Below are positions 47,553 through 56,734 of a stretch of DNA of 58,376 nucleotides, piece after piece. The notes under the pieces were generated by a model. It ran no database searches and was not told the origin of the DNA. It worked only from the letters and a program-made list of their open reading frames with translations. Source of the DNA: Gemmatimonadales bacterium (lineage in GTDB: Bacteria; Krumholzibacteriota; Krumholzibacteriia; LZORAL124-64-63); contig JAHOYV010000008.1 of the NCBI GenBank assembly GCA_019038745.1, positions 1-58,376 on the forward strand, given 5' to 3'. The translations under genes were made by a program, and so were the position numbers. Positions within the stretch are counted from its first letter, which is position 1, and every line of letters begins with the position of its first letter.

Positions 47553-48299
47553 TTATCCCGGTCTTGTTCGCCCGGCATCTTCCCCCGTGCTTCCCCCGGG
47601 GGAATTGGATTCCAGTTTGCTTTCCAACGCTCTGGCCAACTCTTCCGCGCTGCCGACCAGCCCCATTTTCTGCAAGGATCCCATGAAGTGACGGTGCGAG
47701 CGGCCGGCGCGGTAATCCGGTTCCCGCGGCGGGTAGGGAAGATAGCGATCCATCAAGTCGAGTTCCGGGTCCACGAGCAGGGTGGTCGAGTAGTAGAGCA
47801 GGTCGCGGGTGCGGTAAATGCAGGAGCCGCCGATTTTCAAATAGGTATTGGAAGAGGAACCAGGGGCGGCCGAATGGGGGATAGCCAGATCCGAAACACC
47901 CTGTTGCCTGACATCCGGCACGCCACAGTCAGCCAGAGCAGAGATCAGCCAGTTGCTGAGACCCGAAAACGCGCTCTTGATGCCGCCGATGCCGGGCAAG
48001 GGCAGCGCCACCGAAACGATTACGTTACCCGGGTCCAGAACCACCGCGCAACCACCGCCCGGACGCCGATACACGGGCACTTCATCGTTTGCAATGTTTT
48101 CCGTGTTCAATTCGAGGGATGGCTTACCGCCCCGGCCGATCACCACCGCGAGGCTCGGCCAGGGCAGTACTCGTACTCGGAGCCTACCATCGCTGAGAGC
48201 ACCGATCTGCAGGTCATCGTCAAAATCATAGGGCTTCATCGGTAGTGAATCAGAAGGTTGCCATGGTAACAAATCCGGATTTTCACCCTGCCTTGTCAT
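47553..48299 (-). CDS. lplA: Lipoate-protein ligase A-like
   Basis: 248 aa. BPL/LPL catalytic fold with RRPGGGCAVVLDPGNV (78-93) and the conserved lysine K155 (TYLKIGGSCIYRTRDLLYYST). It attaches lipoate, or transfers lipoyl or octanoyl groups, to the E2 lysine. It starts with an ATGA overlap of the lpd stop (48296-48299), making it the last gene of the dehydrogenase operon, which supports E2 (K42) as its target. The accessory C-terminal domain of E. coli LplA is missing, so activation may be by another protein, or it may act as an octanoyl/lipoyl transferase. Confidence 0.85.
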   Translation of the reverse strand: MTRQGENPDLLPWQPSDSLPMKPYDFDDDLQIGALSDGRLRVRVLPWPSLAVVIGRGGKPSLELNTENIANDEVPVYRRPGGGCAVVLDPGNVIVSVALPLPGIGGIKSAFSGLSNWLISALADCGVPDVRQQGVSDLAIPHSAAPGSSSNTYLKIGGSCIYRTRDLLYYSTTLLVDPELDLMDRYLPYPPREPDYRAGRSHRHFMGSLQKMGLVGSAEELARALESKLESNSPGGSTGEDAGRTRPG

Positions 48300-49759
48300 C
48301 GGATCTTACGCGGCGGATTGATGTGAACCGCTTCACCGGCCGCCACCTCCGCCGCCTCCATCAAGGCCTCGGAAAGCGTTGGATGCGGATGGATGGTGAC
48401 CATCAAATCCTCCAGGGTGGCCCCCATCTCCACGGCCAAAGTGCCCTCGGCGATCAACTCACTGGCCAGAGGTCCGACGATGCCCACACCCAGGATCAAG
48501 TCGGTCTCCGGCTCGGCAATGATCTTCACCAGACCATCACTGCGCCCCAGCGTGCGGGCCCGACCCAGCGCCGCCAAGGGAAAGCGTCCAACATTGACGG
48601 CAAGTCCCTTTTCTTCGGCCTCGCGCTCGGTCAAACCCGTCCAGGCAATTTCAGGGTCGGTGAAAACCACTGCGGGGATGGCGCGATTGTCGAATTCCGG
48701 TAGCTCGGCAGGTTCGGAGCCGGCCGGTGGATTTTCCGCCGCGATGACTTCGGCCGCCACCTTGCCCTCGCGCGACGCCTTGTGAGCCAGCATCATTCCC
48801 TGGGCGGCATCTCCGATGGCAAAGAGATTCGGTTCACCGGTACGGCAATGTTCATCCGTGATGATATGGCCCCGCTCATCCACCTGTACGCTGGTATTCT
48901 CCAGACCCAGATCGTCAGTGTTGGGCCGCCGGCCGATAGCCACCAGTACCTGATCGTAGTGGCGGGTAATGGTCTTGCCCTCGTGCTCGATTTCCACATC
49001 GAACCCATTGGCGGGATCACCATCGGTCTCGATGATCGAAATCACCCGGGACTCCAACATGATCTCGTTCACACGATCGCCAACCTGCTTCACCATGATA
49101 TCGACCAGATCGCGATCGGCCCCCATCAACAGGCGCGGGAAAAACTCGACTACCGAAACCTCCGAGCCCAGTCCCTGATAGACCAGGCCCATCTCCAACC
49201 CGATATAACCGCCGCCGACGACCAACAGGCTGCCGGGGATTCCAGGCAGCCGCAGCGCGTCGGCGCTGGACCACACCGAAGACACGATACCGTCGGGCAA
49301 ACGATTCAAACTCGACCCCGTGGCAATCACCGCCTGCTCGAAGTCGACTCCACTGAGCTCGCCGCCCTCGATGGACACCTCGGTCGAAGAAGTGAAACGG
49401 GCGTGGCCCTCGACAACCGTCACACCGCGCCGTTTCAACAAGCCCTTGATGCCGTCTGAAAGTCCCTGCACGACTCCATCGGTCCAGTCGCGCAACTGGA
49501 CGGGATCGACTTCCAGACCGGAGAACTTCAGACCGAACTCCTCGGCACCCAGGGCGTGTTTCTTGACTTCCACGGCATGGATCAGGGTCTTGGAGGGGAT
49601 GCAGCCTTCCAGCAGGCACGTGCCGCCGGGTCGGTCCCGTTTCTCAATCAACAGCACCTCTTTGCCGAGATCCGCCAACCGCAGCGCGGTAACATATCCG
49701 CCGGGCCCACTGCCGATTACTGCAACCTGGGTTTCCTCTCGCAGGCTTCCCATCACCAT
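48296..49759 (-). CDS. lpd: Dihydrolipoyl dehydrogenase (E3)
   Basis: 487 aa; AAAGGAGA before ATG 49759. FAD- and NAD-dependent flavoenzyme that reoxidises dihydrolipoamide on E2. FAD motif AVIGSGPGGYVTALRLADLG, redox pair C48/C53 in GGTCLLEGCIPSK (commonly GGTCLNVGCIPSK), NAD motif LLVVGGGYIGLEMG, and C-terminal HPHPTLSEALMEAA with the catalytic His/Glu. Twelve nt after E2. Confidence 0.97.
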   Translation of the reverse strand: MVMGSLREETQVAVIGSGPGGYVTALRLADLGKEVLLIEKRDRPGGTCLLEGCIPSKTLIHAVEVKKHALGAEEFGLKFSGLEVDPVQLRDWTDGVVQGLSDGIKGLLKRRGVTVVEGHARFTSSTEVSIEGGELSGVDFEQAVIATGSSLNRLPDGIVSSVWSSADALRLPGIPGSLLVVGGGYIGLEMGLVYQGLGSEVSVVEFFPRLLMGADRDLVDIMVKQVGDRVNEIMLESRVISIIETDGDPANGFDVEIEHEGKTITRHYDQVLVAIGRRPNTDDLGLENTSVQVDERGHIITDEHCRTGEPNLFAIGDAAQGMMLAHKASREGKVAAEVIAAENPPAGSEPAELPEFDNRAIPAVVFTDPEIAWTGLTEREAEEKGLAVNVGRFPLAALGRARTLGRSDGLVKIIAEPETDLILGVGIVGPLASELIAEGTLAVEMGATLEDLMVTIHPHPTLSEALMEAAEVAAGEAVHINPPRKIR

Positions 49760-49771
49760 GACCGTTCTCCT

Positions 49772-51094
49772 TTAGGTCTCAAGCAACAACAGATTCGGGT
49801 CCGACAACTGCCGCACCAGTTCGCCCACAAACCGCGCCGCGTCGGCACCGTCGGCGATGCGGTGGTCAAAGGCAAAGGTCAGCGGCAGGATCTTGCGAAT
49901 TACAATCTCTCCATCGCGCACGACGGGTTTTTCCTGCACCTTGCCCATACCCAGAATCGCCACCTCGGGATAGTTGATCGTCGGCAGCAGAGCGGTGCCG
50001 CCCAGCGGCCCCACGTTGGTGATGGTGAAGGTGCCGCCGCGCATTTGATCCGGCGGCAGCTTTCCTTCACGGGCCAAGGCAGCCATCTCCGCGATCTCGT
50101 CGGCGATCTGGATGATACTCTTCTTGTCGGTGTCCTGCACCACCGGAACCAATAGTCCACGGCCGGTATCCGCCGCAAAGCCGATGTTGTAGAACTTCTT
50201 GTAGATGATCTCTTCACGGAAGGGATCCAGGCTCGCGTTGAAGGACGGGGCGGCCTTCAGGCCGGCGGTGATGGCCTTGATCACGAAGGCCAACAGGGTA
50301 AGGCTGCCGCCACTGCCGCCGGAACGCCGCTCCTTCTCGCGTTTGCGGAATTCGTCCAGCGCGGTCACGTCCGCATCGTCCATGTGGGCCACGTGGGGTA
50401 TCAACGTCATCGAGGTGACCATCTTGCGGGCCACCTTGCGGCGGATCGAGCGCAGGGCCTCGACCTCAACCGGGCCGTCGGCACTGAAATCAGGCAACGG
50501 CTCCAACTCCAGGAAGGGGATGGTGGCCGCAGCATGAGCCGCAAACTCCGCGAAGGCCCCCTCTTCACGAACCTGCTTGGCCGGAGTATGAAGCGCGGGC
50601 GTGGGTGTGCCCTGATCCGCAAAGCGATGCACATCCTCGGGCGTAACTCGTCCGCCGGGACCAGTACCCGTTACCAGGTTGATGTCGATCTTCAATTTGC
50701 GAGCCAGGCGGCGGGTGGCTGGGGCAGCAGGCACGGGTCGCCGCACACCGGGCTGGGATGCCGGAACGACGGTCGCAGGAGGCGCCTGGGGTTGGGGAAT
50801 ATCCGGTTGGGCAAAAGTCTTTTGAGCAATGGCGTCGGCGACATTGCCGCCATCACCGCTCCCGTCATCAATAACGACGACGACCTCGCCCACATTGACG
50901 ATGTCTCCCACTTTGCCCTTCAAGGCAACGATCCTACCGCCCTTGGCGGCCGGGATGGTCACTGCAGCCTTGTCGGTCTCGATATCCACGAGCGGTTCGT
51001 CTTCGACGATCTCGCCGCCCTCCTGGACGTACCATTTCAGGATCTCGCCTTCGGCGATTCCCTCGCCCATATCCGGCAGAATGAATTCGTACAC
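49772..51094 (-). CDS. pdhC: 2-oxo acid dehydrogenase E2 (dihydrolipoamide acyltransferase)
   Basis: 440 aa from GTG 51094 (GGGAGGG upstream). Single lipoyl domain with K42 in DIETDKAAV, a Pro/Ala-rich linker, an E3-binding domain (PATRRLARKLKIDINLVTGTGPGGRVTPEDV, about 130-160) and the trimer-forming catalytic domain ending FAFDHRIADGADAARFV with the active-site His. Core of the complex. Pyruvate versus branched-chain specificity cannot be read with certainty; the pdh reading is preferred from E1. Confidence 0.95.
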   Translation of the reverse strand: MYEFILPDMGEGIAEGEILKWYVQEGGEIVEDEPLVDIETDKAAVTIPAAKGGRIVALKGKVGDIVNVGEVVVVIDDGSGDGGNVADAIAQKTFAQPDIPQPQAPPATVVPASQPGVRRPVPAAPATRRLARKLKIDINLVTGTGPGGRVTPEDVHRFADQGTPTPALHTPAKQVREEGAFAEFAAHAAATIPFLELEPLPDFSADGPVEVEALRSIRRKVARKMVTSMTLIPHVAHMDDADVTALDEFRKREKERRSGGSGGSLTLLAFVIKAITAGLKAAPSFNASLDPFREEIIYKKFYNIGFAADTGRGLLVPVVQDTDKKSIIQIADEIAEMAALAREGKLPPDQMRGGTFTITNVGPLGGTALLPTINYPEVAILGMGKVQEKPVVRDGEIVIRKILPLTFAFDHRIADGADAARFVGELVRQLSDPNLLLLET

Positions 51095-51114
51095 GATGCC
51101 CTCCCAGGCAAGAA

Positions 51115-52095
51115 CTAGAAGTCCAGAGTGTCCTCGATACCGCGGACGATCCGGCCCACGGTGGGAATATAATTTTTCTCGCGCCCGAAGTAGGGCGTCA
51201 CCACGTCGTAGCCGGTCAAGCGCTTGACCGGGGCTTCCAGATAGAGGAATGCCTTGTCGTTGATGCGCGCGACGATCTCACTGGAGACGCCGAAACTACG
51301 GGGCGCCTCCTGCACGACAACACAGCGACCGGTATGACTTACCGACTCCACAATCGTGTTTCCATCCAGGGGTGAAATGGTCTGCAGGTCGATGATCTCT
51401 ATCTTTGCGCCTCGCTTCTTCTCCACCTCCGCTGCCGCCTTCAAGGCTGGGCGCATCATGGCCCCCCAACCAACCAGGGTCAGATCAGTGCCCTCCTGTA
51501 CCACCTGGGCCTTGCCGATGGGTAGGACCTCGATCTCGTCGGGCACTTCTTCGCGGAAAGCGCGGTAGGAATGCTTGGGCTCCATGAACACTACCGGATC
51601 GGGATCGCGGATAGCGGCCACAAGCAGGGCCCTGGCATTCCGCGGACCACTGGGAATAACCACCTTGGAGCCGGGCAGGTGAGCATACGTGGCTTCACGG
51701 CTCTCGGCGTGATGCTCCAACGCGCGGACGCCACCTCCGTAGGGCATACGGATGACCATCGGCAGGTTGAACTGGCCCTGGGTGCGCGAACGCCACCGAG
51801 TAGCATAGGCCTCGAACTGACCCATCATCAGGTAGCTGAAACCGGAGAACTGCATCTCGCAGACGGGCTTCAGACCGGCCAGGGCCATGCCGATCGAGGA
51901 ACCGATGATGGCGCTCTCGGCCAGTGGTGTGTCGATCACCCGTTCGGAACCGAATTCTTCGAGCAGACCGTCGGTCAAACGGAAAACGCCTCCATCCACT
52001 CCGACATCCTCACCCAGAACCACAACCTCGGGATCACCGGCCATCTCTTGCTTGAAGGCCAGGTTGATGGCCTGAACCATGTTCAGCTTAGCCAT
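51115..52095 (-). CDS. pdhB: 2-oxo acid dehydrogenase E1 beta subunit
   Basis: 326 aa from ATG 52095 (GGAGG upstream); an open frame extends upstream but overlaps E1 alpha. Transketolase-like pyrimidine and C-terminal domains: NMVQAINLAFKQEM, LGEDVGVDGGVFR, DTPLAESAIIG and MPYGGGVRALEHHAES with the tandem His. Forms the thiamine-diphosphate heterotetramer with E1 alpha. Overlaps the end of E1 alpha by 8 nt. Confidence 0.96.
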   Translation of the reverse strand: MAKLNMVQAINLAFKQEMAGDPEVVVLGEDVGVDGGVFRLTDGLLEEFGSERVIDTPLAESAIIGSSIGMALAGLKPVCEMQFSGFSYLMMGQFEAYATRWRSRTQGQFNLPMVIRMPYGGGVRALEHHAESREATYAHLPGSKVVIPSGPRNARALLVAAIRDPDPVVFMEPKHSYRAFREEVPDEIEVLPIGKAQVVQEGTDLTLVGWGAMMRPALKAAAEVEKKRGAKIEIIDLQTISPLDGNTIVESVSHTGRCVVVQEAPRSFGVSSEIVARINDKAFLYLEAPVKRLTGYDVVTPYFGREKNYIPTVGRIVRGIEDTLDF

Positions 52096-53197
52096 TGGTA
52101 CCGGCCTCCTTCCTCGCCTCGGCCAGGAACTCCTCGTGTTGTTCCCGAATGCCGTCGTGCTCGGTGCCGTAAACGTGCAGGAAAGGAGCATCCTCGGCGA
52201 ATTGGACGGGCGATTCGAATTCCTTGATCGCCGCCTCGATTTTCTGTTTCACCTCGGCCAGCAGGGCCTCCTCCTTCGCGTCATCCCAGTAGCCCTTGGC
52301 CCGCAGGTAGGCGGCGAAACGGATCATCGGCTCCCTCGTCCAGGCTTCTTTCTCCTCTTCCTCTGTGCGGTATTTCGTCGGATCATCGGCGGTAGTGTGC
52401 ATCAAAAGACGGTAGGTCACCGCCTCGATCAACGTGGGTCCCTCGCCTTTGCTCGCCCGGTCGATCGCCTCGCTGACCGCCAGATGCATCGCCAGTGGGT
52501 CGTTGCCGTCCACCTGCAGGCATGGCATATCGTAAGCTAGACCTTTCTGCGCGATGGTCCGGCTGGCCGTTTGTTTTTCCCGGGGGACCGAGATGGCCCA
52601 CTGGTTGTTCTGTACGATGTAGACGACCGGCGCTTTCCAGACCGAAGCGAAGTTCAAACCTTCGTGGAAATCGCCCTCGCTGGTGCCACCGTCACCGATG
52701 AAACAGACCGTCACTTCGTCGGTGCCCCGAAGCTTGGCCGCATAGGCCAAACCGGCAGCCTGGGGGATCTGGCAGCCAATCACAACGCTGGTCGGGGAGA
52801 TCCTCAGCTCCTTGTCCGGCAGCACGTTTCCTTCCTCGAAACCATTGTAGTAATGCAGCACCGAGGGAATCGGCTCGCCGCGCACCAGACGTCCGCCCAG
52901 CTCGCGGAAGGCCCCCATGAACCAGTCCTTGTCCCGCATGGCCAAGGCGGCGGGAATCGAAATGGCCTCCTGGCCGGTGTTGAGGGGGAAAGTACCGAGA
53001 CGGCCCTGGCGTTGGAGCTTGAGCATCCGGGTATCCAGTTCCCTGGCCAGGCGCATCCAGCCGTACATTTCGACCAGTTTTTCCCGGTCTAGGCCGTTCT
53101 TGGCTGATTTCTCGGCAAGCTCCTCATCCAAAACCCCGTTCTCATCCAGGATTTGCAGGTAGGAGACCGAGAATTTGGCAATCTCTATGTTCGGCAT
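52088..53197 (-). CDS. pdhA: 2-oxo acid dehydrogenase E1 alpha subunit
   Basis: 369 aa. Thiamine-diphosphate site GDGGTSEGDFHEGLNFA...VQNNQ (168-198). GCQIPQAAGLAYAAK and the HTTADDPTKYR phosphorylation-loop region resemble PDH E1 alpha. Decarboxylates the 2-oxo acid and passes the acyl group to E2. First gene of the operon E1a-E1b-E2-E3-ligase, all minus strand and tightly spaced, with AAAGGA before its ATG. Pyruvate is the likely substrate, but branched-chain enzymes share this architecture. Confidence 0.95.
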   Translation of the reverse strand: MPNIEIAKFSVSYLQILDENGVLDEELAEKSAKNGLDREKLVEMYGWMRLARELDTRMLKLQRQGRLGTFPLNTGQEAISIPAALAMRDKDWFMGAFRELGGRLVRGEPIPSVLHYYNGFEEGNVLPDKELRISPTSVVIGCQIPQAAGLAYAAKLRGTDEVTVCFIGDGGTSEGDFHEGLNFASVWKAPVVYIVQNNQWAISVPREKQTASRTIAQKGLAYDMPCLQVDGNDPLAMHLAVSEAIDRASKGEGPTLIEAVTYRLLMHTTADDPTKYRTEEEEKEAWTREPMIRFAAYLRAKGYWDDAKEEALLAEVKQKIEAAIKEFESPVQFAEDAPFLHVYGTEHDGIREQHEEFLAEARKEAGTNG

Positions 53198-53470
53198 CGC
53201 CGATCATCCTTTCAAAAAGATGATTGTTGCTTGGGAAATATCCCGGCGGGAGAATTTATCAGTCGTCATCGGTCAAATAATAGGTAAATTTTTATTATTG
53301 GCAATGATTCCTGAAAAGTATTTAATTTTGGGTCACCATCGCAAAATCCTTTTATCCTGGGCAAGGAGAGCCAAAGTCGATACCTTTGACTCCAATTAAT
53401 TGAGTGCTTCGGGCTTTTGCCCTTTGCCCGTTGGAATATCAGGCCCCGTAACACTACTGGAGGAACGCCA
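53198..53470. other. Divergent pdhA/ferritin promoter region
   Basis: A+T-rich spacer between two divergent starts. An aataat/attatt dyad (about 53277-53300) is present but is too poor a match to call a Fur box. No gene recognised. Confidence 0.35.
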
Positions 53471-53983
53471 ATGCTCAGCCCAAAGCTTGAAACCGCCCTG
53501 AACAAACAAATTAACGAGGAATACTACTCCAGTTATCTGTATCTTGCCATGGCCGCCTACTTGGAGGATATGAACCTTGATGGCTGTGCCCACTGGATGC
53601 GGATGCAGGCACTGGAAGAGTATCAGCACGGTATGAAGCTCTTTGATTACCTGGTCGACCGGGGTTCCCGGGTAGAACTCCAGGCCATCCAGGCTCCGCC
53701 CAAGGAATGGAATTCACCGGTAGCCGCTTTCCAGGCCTCACTGGAGCATGAGCAATACATGACCGGGAACATCAACGCCTTGGCCGACCTGGCCATTGCC
53801 GAGAAGGATCATGCCACCAACAACATAATGCAGTGGTACATCGCCGAGCAGGTCGAGGAAGAGGCTTCGGTGGATAACATCCTGAAGAAGTTGGCCATGA
53901 TGGGCGATACCGGACCGGGACTGTTCATGATGGATCGCGAGTTGAAGAGCCGTGTAGAGCCTGCGCCTCAGGCTGCCGAGTAG
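53471..53983 (+). CDS. ftnA: Ferritin (FtnA-like)
   Basis: 170 aa from ATG 53471 (GGAGG upstream); the open frame extends to 53417. Four-helix bundle that oxidises and stores iron in a 24-mer. Ferroxidase residues fall on E. coli FtnA numbering: E17, E50, H53, E94, Q127, E129 and E130. No heme-ligand Met typical of bacterioferritin is apparent. It complements the heme operon as an iron store. No Fur box identified. Confidence 0.95.
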   Translation: MLSPKLETALNKQINEEYYSSYLYLAMAAYLEDMNLDGCAHWMRMQALEEYQHGMKLFDYLVDRGSRVELQAIQAPPKEWNSPVAAFQASLEHEQYMTGNINALADLAIAEKDHATNNIMQWYIAEQVEEEASVDNILKKLAMMGDTGPGLFMMDRELKSRVEPAPQAAE

Positions 53984-54013
53984 ACCAAACGGAGTTCTTC
54001 ATAATATTGGCCG

Positions 54014-54045
54014 GCAGTGCCTCCCCCAATTCACGGAGGCACTGC
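54014..54045. terminator. Hairpin at the convergent ferritin/receiver-gene ends
   Basis: Perfect 11-bp stem gcagtgcctcc (54014-54024) and ggaggcactgc (54035-54045) around a 10-nt loop that contains the stop codon of the minus-strand gene (54031-54033). No T-run on either strand; a bidirectional stop or stabilising element. Confidence 0.5.
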
Positions 54046-55461
54046 TGCCGTAGCCACCTGCAGGTCGAGGAGGTCCCGCACCATTGTCAATAGCGCCTTG
54101 CTTCGGTACGGCTTGTGCAGCACACAGACCTCGTGTTCCTTCAGACACAGATCATCCTGATTCTCCATCGGGTATCCACTTGAGAGAATGACCCGCGTCT
54201 TGGGATACCCGTCCATGATCCTCCGGCAAACCGCTCTGCCATCCATTCCCGGCAGCACAAGATCCAGCAGAACGACCCCCACGGCCGACCGGTTTTCAGC
54301 CATGATCCCCAGGGCCTCGATACCGTCACGCGCCGCAATCGTAGCGATGCCGTTGTACTCCAGAATATCCCGCGCCACCTGCCTGGCCATCGCATCGTCG
54401 TCCACCACAAGTACGGTCCCGCGGTTGATGTTGCGGGCCTGGAATCCGCAGAGCTTCATCTGGTCCACTCGAACCGGAATCAGATCTGTTCGAGCGAATC
54501 CATCCCGAATCGACTGCAGAACATTCATGTAGAAATCATCCAGATCCCCTACCGCTGCCATTCTTCCCTCTTCGTCCTTGTCCAAAATCTCAAGAACAGC
54601 AAGCAGAAGCAGGTTCTTGTAAAGCCAAACCGAGTGGGTCACGAAGTGGATTGGAATTCCCAAAGAGCGGAGCATATGGCTCAAATTGGCTACGCCCTGG
54701 AAATAGGTGTCGAGATTGCCGGCCAGCATTTGCCGGGAAAAGCAATCCGGGTTGATAATTTCAACCTTATCCAGAATACCGCGGGCGAACTCGCCCCCGA
54801 AAGCCACAAAGGCCTGCTGCCAGCGTTCCTTCAACTCCGGGAACCTGGAACACACCTGCCCCATCAGATTCATCAGGCTTTGGCGCTGCCAATCCGAAAG
54901 CACAGGAACCGGTTCTTCGCTACGAACGGAATCCGCAAGTTCCATCTCCTGGATCAACTGGGAATTTCCAGACACCGGGAACGTACCCCCGCCCCTACCC
55001 TCACGAGAAAAATATTCGACGGGGTTCTGCAGACACATGAGGTAGGAGTCCAGATCAGGGAAAGACCCTCGCTGCAGTTGTTGAACAATTTCCAACCCGA
55101 AGACCGCCGCCAGTCGGCCCGTTAGAAAATCCGGGGCGCCGTAGTGGATCACGTACTCGCCATTACCTCGGGAGCGGGTCCAGCCTGTAAACTCTCCCGC
55201 GTCCGGATTCGAAAGCCGGATCAATTCCAGCAGGACGTGTTCGATCACGTGGCCGAAGTTCGTCCCCTTGGTCAACTCGGCGTGGAATCCACCCTCCTGA
55301 CCGGACATGCATTTGTGCTTCTTTGTTGTAGGCATCAACCGGATCAACGATTCGGCGAAACCCGGCACGTCGCAGGATAGCTGTTCATCCCATTGCCTCA
55401 GATCGACGACAACCTCGTAGACGGAAATACGGGAAGATGTAATCTGCATGCCAATCCGCAT
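54031..55461 (-). CDS. Cyanophycin-synthetase-N-like domain fused to a receiver domain
   Basis: 476 aa; a second ATG at 55449 is possible. Residues about 14-130 resemble the N-terminal domain of cyanophycin synthetase CphA: DVPGFAESLIRLMP (31-44), then GTNFGHVIEHVLLEL (66-80), TRSRGNGEYVIHYG (95-108) and FGLEIVQQL. The ATP-grasp and Mur-ligase domains that make cyanophycin are absent. An all-helical middle region (about 189-325; possibly globin-like) leads to a receiver domain (about 348-470) with D354/D355, phosphoacceptor D400 (VVLLDLVLPGMDG) and K450. No DNA-binding output. I know of no such fusion. It may be a response regulator that binds a peptide or polymer; this is inference. Confidence 0.8.
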   Translation of the reverse strand: MRIGMQITSSRISVYEVVVDLRQWDEQLSCDVPGFAESLIRLMPTTKKHKCMSGQEGGFHAELTKGTNFGHVIEHVLLELIRLSNPDAGEFTGWTRSRGNGEYVIHYGAPDFLTGRLAAVFGLEIVQQLQRGSFPDLDSYLMCLQNPVEYFSREGRGGGTFPVSGNSQLIQEMELADSVRSEEPVPVLSDWQRQSLMNLMGQVCSRFPELKERWQQAFVAFGGEFARGILDKVEIINPDCFSRQMLAGNLDTYFQGVANLSHMLRSLGIPIHFVTHSVWLYKNLLLLAVLEILDKDEEGRMAAVGDLDDFYMNVLQSIRDGFARTDLIPVRVDQMKLCGFQARNINRGTVLVVDDDAMARQVARDILEYNGIATIAARDGIEALGIMAENRSAVGVVLLDLVLPGMDGRAVCRRIMDGYPKTRVILSSGYPMENQDDLCLKEHEVCVLHKPYRSKALLTMVRDLLDLQVATAAVPP

Positions 55462-55566
55462 CCGTTTGGATCCGGAACCGGGGCCGGATCCTTGGTAAAA
55501 AGTTAAAGCGGCGGCAATCCCGTAATCCTTATCAATTCACCCCTGCCAATCCAAACCGAAACGATT

Positions 55567-55788
55567 CTATAGTTCGGTGCCTCGTCTGATGTTCTCCGAC
55601 AGAACGGTCAGGTAATCCTTGACGAGGGTTTGCACATCGTTGATATCGAACGGTTGGCTCCCGGTCCGATTCAGTGTTTCCTTGATGATGTCGTCTGACC
55701 AGAGGCTCGGGTTGTGGAGAATATCGCAGAAAGCATCGCGCGTGTTCGTGAACACGGTGTTCATGTAATCCGGGACTTGCTGTTTCAT
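55567..55788 (-). CDS. 73-aa protein upstream of the CphA-N/receiver gene
   Basis: 73 aa from ATG 55788 with AGGTGG upstream. No signal peptide, membrane segment or known domain; composition (DYMNTVFTNTRDAFCDILHNPSLWSDDIIKETL...) suggests a small helical cytoplasmic protein. It ends 105 bp before the CphA-N/receiver gene on the same strand, so the two may form an operon. Coding status is plausible but unproven. Confidence 0.5.
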   Translation of the reverse strand: MKQQVPDYMNTVFTNTRDAFCDILHNPSLWSDDIIKETLNRTGSQPFDINDVQTLVKDYLTVLSENIRRGTEL

Positions 55789-55978
55789 GGCTGACCACCT
55801 TTCAACGGTTCAGGGATCGCCGCCGCAATCCTGACATTCCAACCGGTGGTGGCCTCTTCCTTGAGAATGAAGCAAGGTGCGTAATTTCCTGGGTCCCGCT
55901 GGAGTGGGCCTAGAAGTTAGGCGGCGCGGGACTGGACAAGCTAGACTAATTTATTTTTCCCGCAAGAGGAAGAGGCGG

Positions 55979-56734
55979 TCATGCCCGCAAATACGCAGTA
56001 GTATCCATTCTGTTGGCCAGGAACCGGTACCCGGCGCCGATAAGTTTTTGGATAATTTTTTCGTACTCCCCGGTCGACATATGCAAATTCTCGAACCGAA
56101 TAATGGCCGGTCTGAACTGATTCAAATTCAAGGCGTCAAGAATTTCAAAATCGTATCCCTCCGCATCAATTTTCAATAGATCCGGAGTACGGGATGATTG
56201 GTCCAATATTTCGTCGATGCTCACACATTCTACCGACTGGGACTGGACTACATCAGTTCCCAAACCGAGTTTTCTTGCGTGGTCAACGACATGTTGGCGA
56301 CTGAAGCTGGCAATACCGTTTGTGGTAGCCCAAAGCGGCAGGTCCTTACGCTCCTGGAGAATCTCCGGGTCGAATCTATAGAGGGAAACTTCCTTCTTGT
56401 CGCGATGAACCGCCTTATTGATCAGCGAAATCTCGGGGTGTGCCGAAAAATTGTCTTGGAGCTGAGAAAACACATCGAATTGAGGCTCCACCATTATCCC
56501 AATGGCTGAGAATTCCTTGATATATTCACCTAGATCGTCTTCCCTGCTTTTACCGTCATTAGCCCCGATCTGGATGAAACAAAATTCACCGTTATTCCGG
56601 TAAATCTCATGTCGCACCAGGAAATCAAAATCCAAATCCAGCCTGGATTTCGTTTGGAGAACCTCTGGAGTTGATTTCTCAATTACCAAGCCCCAGCGGG
56701 CGACGGCCCCGTTCAAACTCTTTCGAAAACTCAT
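55979..56734 (-). CDS. FkbM-family methyltransferase
   Basis: 251 aa; AAGGGGAC before ATG 56734. SAM site FIQIGANDGKSRED (about 53-66) and the FkbM landmark DLLKIDAEGYDFEIL (about 185-199) with RPAIIRFE after it. These enzymes O-methylate sugars in polysaccharides or natural products; the acceptor is not evident. Composition is slightly A+T-richer than neighbours. Isolated, with no glycan cluster around it. Confidence 0.88.
   Translation of the reverse strand: MSFRKSLNGAVARWGLVIEKSTPEVLQTKSRLDLDFDFLVRHEIYRNNGEFCFIQIGANDGKSREDDLGEYIKEFSAIGIMVEPQFDVFSQLQDNFSAHPEISLINKAVHRDKKEVSLYRFDPEILQERKDLPLWATTNGIASFSRQHVVDHARKLGLGTDVVQSQSVECVSIDEILDQSSRTPDLLKIDAEGYDFEILDALNLNQFRPAIIRFENLHMSTGEYEKIIQKLIGAGYRFLANRMDTTAYLRA

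Noticed and set aside
53277-53300. Fur box upstream of ferritin
   Set aside because: The aataat/attatt dyad has a 12-bp spacer and poor match to the GATAATGATAATCATTATC consensus.
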